Below are positions 7,078-14,377 of a DNA stretch of 19,221 bases, in pieces; the stretch's first letter is position 1; the number at the start of each line of letters is the position of its first letter. The stretch covers positions 1 through 19,221 of the forward strand of contig DCSN01000240.1 of NCBI GenBank assembly GCA_002325645.1, in the 5' to 3' direction. The position numbers and the translations under genes were made by a program. The DNA comes from Pseudanabaena sp. UBA1465 (GTDB lineage Bacteria; Cyanobacteriota; Cyanobacteriia; Pseudanabaenales; Pseudanabaenaceae). The notes beneath the pieces are model-generated. The model saw only the letters and a list, made by a program, of their open reading frames with translations, did not search any database and was not told the origin of the DNA.

Positions 7078-7890
7078 ATTTGAAATATTTCGCAAGGTAA
7101 TTGTAAATCCATCACCTAATTTAATCGCATTTACCTGATACAAACTATCAGGTTCTGGAGGATAAGAGACTTCCACATCTAAAGTTTTTCCCGTCTCAAC
7201 TACATCTGCTAATTTTGGGAATAACTCTGGATTAACTCGTTCGACAAACCTTCTTAAAACTAATTTACCAATCAACTCTTCTCGACTGCGATTGAATAGC
7301 TTGGCAATCACAGGATTAACTACCAGACAACGAAAATCGACGATATCGCCTGTAGTGGGATCTCGGACTGATTGCACTGCGGCGATTCCATCGGAAACAC
7401 TATTAAGAACACTGGCAAGTAAAGCCCTAGATTGGTATAGCATTTCTTCGGTTTCTTTACGTCTAGAAATCTCATCTCGCAAAGCCTGTTTGTGACGTTG
7501 AACTGTTAGCTGATTTTCTAGACGCACCACCACTTCTTCACTCTGAAAGGGTTTGACGATATAATCAACGCCCCCAGCCCAAAAAGCTTTCACCTTATCC
7601 AAAGTATCGTCGAAAGCACTAATAAAAATTATTGGAATATCCTGCAAATCTACGTCATCTTTGAAAGCTTGACAAACCTGATAGCCGTCCATTTCTGGCA
7701 TCTTGATATCTAACAGGATTAAATCTGGGCGCTTCACCTTTGCCGTTTTTAGCGCCATACGCCCACTTGTAACTGTACGAACGCTATAGCCGAGCTTGAT
7801 TAATACGTCACTTAGAAGTTGTAAATTTTCAGGCGTGTCATCTACTAAAAGGATATTTCCTGTAATTTCAAGCGAAGGGTTGTAACACAT
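7072..7890 (-). CDS. Response regulator with C-terminal PAS-like domain
   Basis: The 272-residue protein has an N-terminal receiver domain (about 11-125). The acidic pair is D17-D18, the phosphoacceptor is D61 in LILLDIKMPEMDGY, the switch serine is S91 and the conserved lysine is K113 in VKPF. A helical linker (about 126-155, LENQLTVQRHKQALRDEISRRKE) resembles a signalling coiled coil. It leads to a PAS-like sensor domain (about 155-268, SRALLASVLNSVSDGIAAVQ). There is no kinase, DNA-binding or GGDEF output, so the output is unclear; it may be a relay or a diguanylate-independent adaptor. It starts 12 bp after the stop of the hybrid histidine kinase on the same strand, so the two almost certainly form one operon and this is a likely phosphotransfer partner of that kinase. 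The stop codon lies within the shared terminator hairpin. Full length, no sign of damage. Confidence 0.88.
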   Translation of the reverse strand: MCYNPSLEITGNILLVDDTPENLQLLSDVLIKLGYSVRTVTSGRMALKTAKVKRPDLILLDIKMPEMDGYQVCQAFKDDVDLQDIPIIFISAFDDTLDKVKAFWAGGVDYIVKPFQSEEVVVRLENQLTVQRHKQALRDEISRRKETEEMLYQSRALLASVLNSVSDGIAAVQSVRDPTTGDIVDFRCLVVNPVIAKLFNRSREELIGKLVLRRFVERVNPELFPKLADVVETGKTLDVEVSYPPEPDSLYQVNAIKLGDGFTITLRNISNK

Positions 7891-7902
7891 GGATTAATAG
7901 TT

Positions 7903-10344
7903 TTAAGACACTAGAGGTTCAAGTAAATCAATCAATTTCTCAAATTGAAAATCATTAACAATTTTGGTTAGCGATCGCGCTAAAAATTCTTCTTGTTTGG
8001 GAATTTCCTGAATTAAACTCATTACGAAGTTTTTATCAGCTTCAAGAGATGATTTGTATAGCTTAGTAAGCCATATTTTCGGCATAATCTTTAAGTTATC
8101 AGATGTTAGCAATATTTTTGCAGAAATATTAGTTTCCTGCTCATAAATAGGATTTGTGTCGTAGATATACTTCACGCCAAGATGCTTAGCAAGGATATCA
8201 AAAATAATTTGCTCATTAAAAGGCTTCCGCACAAAATCATCACAGCCTGAAGAAAGTACAACTGCTTTTTCTTCCTCTAAAACACTTGCGGTAAGCGCAA
8301 TCACGGCGGTGGCATTGCCCTTAGTCGTGGACTTAATATATTTAGTTGCTTCATAGCCATCCATCACAGGCATTCGCATATCCATCCAAATTAGGTGTGG
8401 CTCCCATTCGTCCCAAAGCGCGATCGCCTCTTGACCGTTATAAGCCTCCTTGATCTCAAAACCCATAGGCTGTAATAGCTTAGTTAATAGTTGGCAGTTA
8501 ACGGGTTTATCATCTACGACTAAAATTTTGTAGGTGGGTTGATCTGGGGCAAGGGCTAAGACTCGATGGTTCTTAGTCCGATCATTTTCTAGGGCTTGAC
8601 CTAGAGGCACTTGAATTTGAAATTGAAAATTTGTCCCTTTACCAACCTCGCTAGATACAGTAATATCACCACCCATTAATTGCACAAATCTACGGCTAAT
8701 CGCCAATCCTAAACCTGTTCCTTCTTGCTTTTCGCGTCCTGATTGGGTTTGAGAAAAGGCAACAAATAGCTTAGACAATTCTTCTTCAGCAATTCCTACC
8801 CCCGTATCACGAACACTAAAGTTTAAGGTACAGTTAGTTTCTGATTTGTTTACATTAATAACATTCACAAAGACTGATCCCACCTTAGTAAATTTAATTG
8901 CGTTATTAATCAAATTTATTAATACTTGCCGAAGTTTCACCGCATCTGTATTGATATAGCGCGATAGATCATGATCTCGCTCAAAAAATAGATTTATACC
9001 AGCATTAGCAGCTTTTAAATGCAGCATATCTTCTACGTCATCTAACAAACTGTATAAATCGAAATTTTGAGAATTAAGCTCTACTTTGTCAGCTTCTATT
9101 TTTGATAAATCGAGAATATGGTTGATTAGGGTTAGCAAATAATCACCACTGCGATAAATAATGCTGGCATTTTCATATTGCTCTATAGGCAAGTCATTTG
9201 TTCTTAATGTTAATTGCGAAAACCCAATAATTGCATTCAGAGGCGATCGCAGTTCATGGCTCATATTGGCAATAAAGATACTTTTAGCTTTATTAGCAGA
9301 TTCGGCTTTGTAGGCGAGGGTTAAAGCTTGGGCTTCACTCTGACGTAAATCGCTAGTACGATCCAAAACTTTCTGTTCTAATTCAGCATTGGCTTTTTTT
9401 AAGTTAAGATTAGCTTTCCGATTTTCCGCAACAATTGCCAAAACCGCCATAGTCGTGAGCGCTAGTACTCCCATAAAAATCTGTAACAACAGAAGAGGCG
9501 AATAACCCTGAGTTAAGGATTTATGGAAAATGCCAAATTTATAAGCCGTTGCCAGAGATGCGGTCACACTGACGATCGCCACGAGCAAGGTGGTTAGTCT
9601 CGAACCAAATCGAAATGCCGACCAGAGTAATGGCGGTAACAGTAAATATTCGAGAGGATATTCTTGGTAAAGGGAGAAATAGGCAATAATTGTGATGCTA
9701 GTTAATGCGGCTAATACTTCCCAATTAAACCAAGATTTAATCGCGGCATCCCTTGGCGATCGCATCCACACTATAACCAGGGTCGCAAAGAGCAAGATAC
9801 TAACGGAGTCACCAATCCACCAATTGAAAAAAACCTTGGGGATATCTTGCCAAGCCCACCCTGTTCGCGCAGCATGGGAGATCATGCCGATGGCTACTTG
9901 TAAGAGCGTGCCACTGAAGAGGACGCAGATGACAAAAATTACGACATGGCGCACCCTGCGGAATGGATATCTAGTGCGCGTAAAATATAAAATCAGCGAT
10001 GTCGTGGTCAAAATGCCGATCGCTGAGCCAAATCCTGACCCTAAGGCGGGGAGTAAAACACCTAATCCTCGATTGTGGATCACATGAATAAATGTCCCTA
10101 AAAAAGCTCCTAACCATCGCGATCGCCCCCATGTCAGTAATAATCCGAGGGTAATTCCTACGCTCGGCCAAACAGGGGAAGGAATATAATTTTTTTGAGG
10201 AAAGATGAGATAAATCAGCCAAGCTAACAACCAATAAAGGTTTGTTATCCAAAGAACCTCGATCCACCAGCGTGGATTTTTAAAATCTAACCCGATTCGA
10301 GCGAAATTCCAATTCGATTTGCGGGATGCTTGACTATTTTCCAT
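7903..10344 (-). CDS. MASE1-type hybrid sensor histidine kinase with receiver domain
   Basis: The 813-residue protein has about eight hydrophobic segments between residues 30 and 305, organised like a MASE1 sensor (PSPVWPSVGITLGLLLTWG at 56-74; NWWIGDSVSILLFA at 174-187). A coiled linker (308-345) follows. The HisKA domain has phosphoacceptor H363 in MSHELRSPLN. The HATPase domain has the N box at about 477-484 (NLINNAIKF), the G1 box D513-TGVG and the G2 box GTGLGLAIS at 542-550. The receiver (about 605-722) has D611-D612, phosphoacceptor D655 in WMDMRMP, and K708. The last ~90 residues are helical, with no canonical phosphotransfer histidine that I can point to. It should sit in the inner membrane, autophosphorylate on H363 and pass phosphate to D655 and on to a partner, probably the receiver-PAS protein 12 bp downstream. 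The signal sensed is unknown. All catalytic boxes are intact. Confidence 0.92.
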   Translation of the reverse strand: MENSQASRKSNWNFARIGLDFKNPRWWIEVLWITNLYWLLAWLIYLIFPQKNYIPSPVWPSVGITLGLLLTWGRSRWLGAFLGTFIHVIHNRGLGVLLPALGSGFGSAIGILTTTSLILYFTRTRYPFRRVRHVVIFVICVLFSGTLLQVAIGMISHAARTGWAWQDIPKVFFNWWIGDSVSILLFATLVIVWMRSPRDAAIKSWFNWEVLAALTSITIIAYFSLYQEYPLEYLLLPPLLWSAFRFGSRLTTLLVAIVSVTASLATAYKFGIFHKSLTQGYSPLLLLQIFMGVLALTTMAVLAIVAENRKANLNLKKANAELEQKVLDRTSDLRQSEAQALTLAYKAESANKAKSIFIANMSHELRSPLNAIIGFSQLTLRTNDLPIEQYENASIIYRSGDYLLTLINHILDLSKIEADKVELNSQNFDLYSLLDDVEDMLHLKAANAGINLFFERDHDLSRYINTDAVKLRQVLINLINNAIKFTKVGSVFVNVINVNKSETNCTLNFSVRDTGVGIAEEELSKLFVAFSQTQSGREKQEGTGLGLAISRRFVQLMGGDITVSSEVGKGTNFQFQIQVPLGQALENDRTKNHRVLALAPDQPTYKILVVDDKPVNCQLLTKLLQPMGFEIKEAYNGQEAIALWDEWEPHLIWMDMRMPVMDGYEATKYIKSTTKGNATAVIALTASVLEEEKAVVLSSGCDDFVRKPFNEQIIFDILAKHLGVKYIYDTNPIYEQETNISAKILLTSDNLKIMPKIWLTKLYKSSLEADKNFVMSLIQEIPKQEEFLARSLTKIVNDFQFEKLIDLLEPLVS

Positions 10345-10378
10345 GGATGATTTGTTTATTAGAAATAGTTCACTAAGA

Positions 10379-10480
10379 CCCTCACCCCTAGCCCCTCTCC
10401 CGCAGGAGAGGGGAACAAGAAAATAATTAAATCTTACTCCCCCTCTCCCTTAATGGGAGAGGGGGCTGGGGGGTGAGGGA
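10379..10480. repeat. Nested inverted repeat in the gap between kinase and ABC-F genes
   Basis: The outer arms, CCCTCACCCCTAGCCCCTCTCC (10379-10400) and the near-complementary 10457-10480, enclose two inner hairpins. The first is CCCCTCTCC-CGCA-GGAGAGGGG (10392-10413). The second is CCCTCTCCC-TTAAT-GGGAGAGGG, within 10439-10465. Either the outer cruciform or the two inner hairpins can form. Similar C/G-rich CCCTCACCCC...GAGAGGGG elements are common intergenic repeats in cyanobacteria, as I recall. It lies upstream of the kinase start and downstream of the ABC-F stop on the same strand, so it may also terminate the ABC-F transcript. The remainder of the 164-bp gap shows nothing clear. Confidence 0.65.
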
Positions 10481-10508
10481 AAATCTTTGCTCTGCGTAAG
10501 GCTAACCC

Positions 10509-12455
10509 CTAAATTCGTTCGGCTAATTGCATCCAACGTTCTGTGGACTTGTCGATCGCTTGGGTTAGCTCCGCCAATCGGCTGGCTAATTTCTGGATTT
10601 CTGCATGACCAGTGGGGGGATTGTGATAGAGATTCCTTTCCACTTGACCTTTTTCTGCTTCCAGTTTGGGGATTTTTGCCTCTAGTTCTTCATATTCGCG
10701 CTTTTCTTTGTACGAAAGTTGAGCAGCCTTTTTACTTTCGGCTTTAGGTTTAGGGTTTTCAGCGACAGCAGTAGCTAAATTGCTGGATTTCTGATCTTTA
10801 TAAACCTTATTTGCTTTGTCCTTTGTGCCATTTGCTTCAGTTTCTGCTTCATCTTTTTTGTATTCTAGATAAACAGAATAATTTCCGGGATATAACCGCA
10901 CTTCGCCTTCAGGCTCAAAGGAAAACACCATATCCACCGTACGATCTAGAAAATAGCGATCGTGGGAAACCACAATCACACAGCCGTTAAAGTCTTCTAG
11001 ATATTCCTCTAAGACGGCTAAGGTCTGCACATCAAGATCGTTAGTCGGTTCATCGAGGATCAACACATTGGGAGCCGCCATCAAGACTTTGAGCAGGAAT
11101 AAGCGCCGCTTTTCACCGCCAGAGAGTTTATTGATCGGTGAATATTGCTGATTGGGAGGAAAGAGAAATCGCTCTAGCATTTGCGAGGCGGTGATGATGC
11201 TACCGTCGGCAGTTTTGACTAGTTCCGATACATCCTTTAGATAGTCAATTACGCGCTGATTACCATGATCTAGCAAATCATCGGAATGTTGATCGAAGTA
11301 ACCAAAATGAATGGTTGTGCCGATTTCCACAGTGCCGACATCGGGCTGTAAGCGCCCAATGATCATATTCATGAGTGTGGATTTACCTGCGCCATTGCTG
11401 CCGATGATACCGATACGATCTTCGGGCGTAAAGTTATAGGAAAAGTCTTTAATCAGGGTGCGATCGCCGTAGGATTTAGAAATACAATCCAGTTCCACGA
11501 CTTTTTTGCCAATGCGCCGCCCTGTGGTAGTGATATCAACCTTGGCATTTGCCTGTTTAAATTCGGTTGCTTGCAGGGCATGGGCGCGATCGATGCGGGC
11601 TTTTTGCTTAGTACTCCGCGCCTTCGGTCCTTTTTTGAGCCATTCCAGTTCCCGCCGCAATAGTCCTGCGTGCTTACGCTGGGTACTTAGCGCCGAATCT
11701 TCCGCTTCTGCCTTTTTCTCTAAGTAGTAGGAATAATTTCCTGAATAGGAATAAAGATCGCCGCGATCGATTTCGATGATGCGATTGGTGACTTTATCCA
11801 GAAAATAGCGATCGTGGGTAATCAAAAATAATGCGCCACGATAGCGATTGAGATAGCTTTGTAACCATTCCACTGACAGGGCATCAAGGTGGTTGGTTGG
11901 CTCATCCATCAGCAACACGTCAGGAGCAGAAAGTAACGCCGAGGCGATCGCAATCCGTTTTCGATAGCCACCCGATAGGCTACCAATTTTTGCTTCTAAG
12001 TCATCAATACCTAGTTTCGTTAACACGATTTTGGCATTGGTTTCCAACTCCCAAGCCCCTGTCTGATCCATTCGTTCCGAAACTCTGGATAACTGATCTA
12101 ATAACCGATCTTGATCTCCATGTCCGTGCGATAACTTATCGGAAATTTCTTCATATTCTTTGACTAGCGCCATTTGTTCGCCACTATCCGCAAAAACCTG
12201 TTCTAAAACCGTATGTTCTTCATTTAGATCAGGTTGTTGTGGTAAGTAGATGATTTTAGCGCTGGAATTTACCCAGAGTTCGCCGCCATCACTATGCTCT
12301 AGCCCCGCAATCATTTTCAGTAATGTGGATTTGCCCGATCCGTTTGTACCGATTAGCCCCACTTTGTCGCCTTCATCAAGGCTAAAACTGGCATCTTTGA
12401 GAATTTCCTTAATGCCAAAATCTTTGCGGAGCGATCGCAATGTAAAAAGTGCCAT
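10509..12455 (-). CDS. uup: ABC-F family ATPase, Uup-like
   Basis: The 648-residue soluble protein has two ABC domains and no membrane segments. The first has Walker A GTNGSGKST (36-44), signature LSGGYRKR (160-167), Walker B with D184-E185 and the H-loop at H214. The second has Walker A GSNGAGKST (352-360), signature LSGGEKRR (444-451), DEPTNDLD (468-475) and the H-loop at H498. The interdomain linker (about 245-310, including LEWLKKGPKARSTKQKAR) is of the Uup form. After a low-complexity, charged stretch (about 535-575) a C-terminal coiled-coil domain (577-648, SYKEKREYEELEAKIPKLE) closes the protein, as in Uup, where it binds nucleic acid. ABC-F proteins act on ribosomes or on DNA/RNA structures, not in transport. 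The membrane-protein gene lies 42 bp upstream on the same strand, so co-transcription is possible. TACAAT on the minus strand at 12484-12479 might give it its own promoter. Confidence 0.92.
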   Translation of the reverse strand: MALFTLRSLRKDFGIKEILKDASFSLDEGDKVGLIGTNGSGKSTLLKMIAGLEHSDGGELWVNSSAKIIYLPQQPDLNEEHTVLEQVFADSGEQMALVKEYEEISDKLSHGHGDQDRLLDQLSRVSERMDQTGAWELETNAKIVLTKLGIDDLEAKIGSLSGGYRKRIAIASALLSAPDVLLMDEPTNHLDALSVEWLQSYLNRYRGALFLITHDRYFLDKVTNRIIEIDRGDLYSYSGNYSYYLEKKAEAEDSALSTQRKHAGLLRRELEWLKKGPKARSTKQKARIDRAHALQATEFKQANAKVDITTTGRRIGKKVVELDCISKSYGDRTLIKDFSYNFTPEDRIGIIGSNGAGKSTLMNMIIGRLQPDVGTVEIGTTIHFGYFDQHSDDLLDHGNQRVIDYLKDVSELVKTADGSIITASQMLERFLFPPNQQYSPINKLSGGEKRRLFLLKVLMAAPNVLILDEPTNDLDVQTLAVLEEYLEDFNGCVIVVSHDRYFLDRTVDMVFSFEPEGEVRLYPGNYSVYLEYKKDEAETEANGTKDKANKVYKDQKSSNLATAVAENPKPKAESKKAAQLSYKEKREYEELEAKIPKLEAEKGQVERNLYHNPPTGHAEIQKLASRLAELTQAIDKSTERWMQLAERI

Positions 12456-12497
12456 GCCTTGTGATCTATAAACTGAGAATTGTACTTAGAGTCTAGT

Positions 12498-13136
12498 TTA
12501 GCGCGATCGCTGCCTTAGCCAGAAAAGCAAAAGTAAAGTAACTCCCGTTAGCAATCCATAGATCGCGCCAATAACTAGGGTCAGGAAATGTCCTAATTGC
12601 TTATCAATCAAGAAAATCCCCACTTGCAAGCTGAGATACCAACTCGCCGTAGTCCCCACAATCCACCATTCCGCTAGATGCGAATATTTTCGGAGAACCA
12701 CCCACTGCGCTAAGCCTGTGGTCAAGCCGCGTAAACAGGTATATAGCGCGAGGAAATCAATAGCATCACCGTAGGCGATCGCTAGTTGCCAAGTGACCAA
12801 GGAACTGAGCGTACCGCCCAAAGTGCCGCCCAACCATGTTGCCCAAAACCATCCCAGCCCGCGAATTTGCTTTCTGATCACTAGCCATTGCATGAGGGCG
12901 ATCGCCATACTCATGACCGCAAAACTAAGTAATCCTCCTAAAAAGCCTGTCACATAGTCAGTCACAAAGGCGCTAATAATGCCGCCGATGGAGTAACTAA
13001 TTGCGTTTGCCATTATCCATAAAAATAGAAAATTTCTGTGGGGTCTGGTAATGGCTAATTCTGTGGTCTTAAATTCTGGGGTCTTATTTGTCCTAAACTT
13101 TAACTTAAGCTGTCTTAACAAAGTCTCTAGCCTCAT
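12498..13136 (-). CDS. Polytopic membrane protein with internal repeat, function unknown
   Basis: The 212-residue protein has about five or six hydrophobic segments from residue 37 onward after a basic, non-membrane head (1-33). Two related blocks are visible: QWLVIRKQIRGLGWFWATW (83-101) and QWVVLRKYSHLAEWWIVGT (144-162). Both have the pattern QWxVxRK followed by tryptophans. This indicates an internal duplication, and a third weaker copy may lie at about 188-210. I do not recognise a named family; similar QW-V-LRK membrane proteins occur in cyanobacteria. The codon directly before the ATG is TAA, so the start cannot be further upstream. The head before the first membrane segment leaves room for a later start. 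The divergent glycosyltransferase starts two bases away. No catalytic residues are evident. Confidence 0.72.
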   Translation of the reverse strand: MRLETLLRQLKLKFRTNKTPEFKTTELAITRPHRNFLFLWIMANAISYSIGGIISAFVTDYVTGFLGGLLSFAVMSMAIALMQWLVIRKQIRGLGWFWATWLGGTLGGTLSSLVTWQLAIAYGDAIDFLALYTCLRGLTTGLAQWVVLRKYSHLAEWWIVGTTASWYLSLQVGIFLIDKQLGHFLTLVIGAIYGLLTGVTLLLLFWLRQRSR

Positions 13137-13138
13137 TT

Positions 13139-14170
13139 ATGAGAAAACTATACTTTTTGCTACCTGGAACCACAAATAAATTTGCCTGTGGAGGCTTGTG
13201 GGCTGAGTTAAAAACTTTAAAACTAGCTCAACAAGTTTGTGATGCGGAGGTTGTCACCTATCGGCAAAGGGAACCAGAACATTTATGGCTTGATGATTTA
13301 TTAAAGTCTAGTTCTGGATCAGGCGCGATCGCTAATCCAATTTCTGATGCAATTTTTGTGATGAGTTGGGGTTTTGATGTTGCCAAACTTGCGCCAAGGC
13401 TAAAGAACTTTAATGCAATTTACCATGCTCACAGTGCAGGCTACGGGTTTAATCTCCCTGCGGCTGTGCCGATTATTACGGTCAGTCGCAATACCCTTGG
13501 CTATTGGGGGCAGCGATCGCCGCATTCCTTACTGTACTACTTACCCAATCAGATTTCTGAGCAGTTTCAAATCCAACCAGATCAAAATTGGGGCGATCGC
13601 GACATTGATGTTTTAGTTCAAGCCCGCAAATCTTCTAGTTATTTACTAAATCAATTAATTCCTGCTTTGCAAACAAAATGTCGGGTGCAAGTAATCGATC
13701 GCTATGTCGAAGATTTAGAAACTTTATTTAAACGCACGAAAGTATATCTTTATGATTCAGCAGAATATTGGGCGGTGCAGGGCGTGAGCGAAGGCTTTGG
13801 GCTGCAACCGATGGAAGCGATCGCCTGTGGCTGTCAAGTTTTTTCTAGTGTCAATCATGGTTTATCCGATTACCTAGATCCTGCTTTTAACTGTTATAAA
13901 ATCGCAGGATATTCGCAGGAATTTGATGTCCAAAGAATTCTCAAAGTAATTCAAAATAGCCCTAAATTATTTTTATCGAATTCAATTTTAGAAGAATATC
14001 GTTCAGCAAATATTATTTATCGATTAGAAATCATTTTAGAAGAAATAAATGATTTTTTTGATCATAAACAACTATGTAAAGGGGGCATTCCTGAATTAAA
14101 TAAATTACAAATTATGAAACTGCGATCACAAAAACTGTTAGCGAAGATTAAAAAAAAGTTTCACAGGTAG
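13139..14170 (+). CDS. GT-B fold glycosyltransferase, group 1/GT4-like
   Basis: The 343-residue protein begins RKLYFLLPGTTNKFACGGLW, a first Rossmann strand and glycine loop at the very N-terminus, which supports the start at 13139. An in-frame TAA lies upstream at 13106-13108 and no ATG lies between. The nucleotide-sugar side carries VSEGFGLQPMEAIACG (216-231), the E-x7-E motif (E218 and E226) of retaining GT4 enzymes, followed by NHGLSDYL. No membrane segment is present. It should transfer a sugar from an activated donor to an unknown acceptor; donor and acceptor cannot be read from the sequence. No other polysaccharide or lipopolysaccharide gene is nearby, so it is an orphan, possibly for a surface glycan or glycolipid. 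The C-terminal ~70 residues (about 275-343) are AT-rich, lysine-rich and not part of a clear fold. Two strong palindromes follow the stop. Confidence 0.82.
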   Translation: MRKLYFLLPGTTNKFACGGLWAELKTLKLAQQVCDAEVVTYRQREPEHLWLDDLLKSSSGSGAIANPISDAIFVMSWGFDVAKLAPRLKNFNAIYHAHSAGYGFNLPAAVPIITVSRNTLGYWGQRSPHSLLYYLPNQISEQFQIQPDQNWGDRDIDVLVQARKSSSYLLNQLIPALQTKCRVQVIDRYVEDLETLFKRTKVYLYDSAEYWAVQGVSEGFGLQPMEAIACGCQVFSSVNHGLSDYLDPAFNCYKIAGYSQEFDVQRILKVIQNSPKLFLSNSILEEYRSANIIYRLEIILEEINDFFDHKQLCKGGIPELNKLQIMKLRSQKLLAKIKKKFHR

Positions 14171-14175
14171 CTAAG

Positions 14176-14225
14176 AAACAAAAAATTATTGTGCCGTCCG
14201 CGGACGACACAGTAATTTTTTGTTT
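14176..14225. terminator. 25-bp-arm palindrome after the glycosyltransferase
   Basis: Arms 14176-14200 and 14201-14225 match at 23 of 25 positions around a central CCGCGG, with poly-A on the left and poly-T on the right. The hairpin starts six bases after the stop codon. It reads as an intrinsic terminator usable in either direction. Confidence 0.75.
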
Positions 14226-14231
14226 GCGAAC

Positions 14232-14280
14232 AGATAAATTTCCAAAAAGTTTATGATGTAAACTTTTTGGAAATTTATCT
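14232..14280. terminator. Second, perfect 21-bp-arm palindrome
   Basis: Arms 14232-14252 and 14260-14280 are perfectly complementary, with the seven-base loop ATGATGT. The stem is A/T-rich and ends in TTTATCTTG. It lies six bases after the previous palindrome and could be a second terminator or a protein-binding site. The remaining ~97 bases before the next gene show no clear promoter. Confidence 0.55.
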
Positions 14281-14377
14281 TGTTTTTAGAAAATTGCAAA
14301 GCTCCGTACAGTAAAATTACGAATGGGGATCAAACCTGCAAACTACAAACAAATAATACTCAATGCCCAGCTAGATC

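Noticed and set aside
9692..10087. 131-codon rightward frame opposite the hybrid kinase
   Set aside because: It lies entirely within the membrane-sensor coding region of an intact kinase gene and has no recognisable domain; it is a shadow frame.
10487..10747. 86-codon rightward frame at the end of the ABC-F gene
   Set aside because: It is antisense to the conserved C-terminal domain of the Uup-like protein and has no family features.
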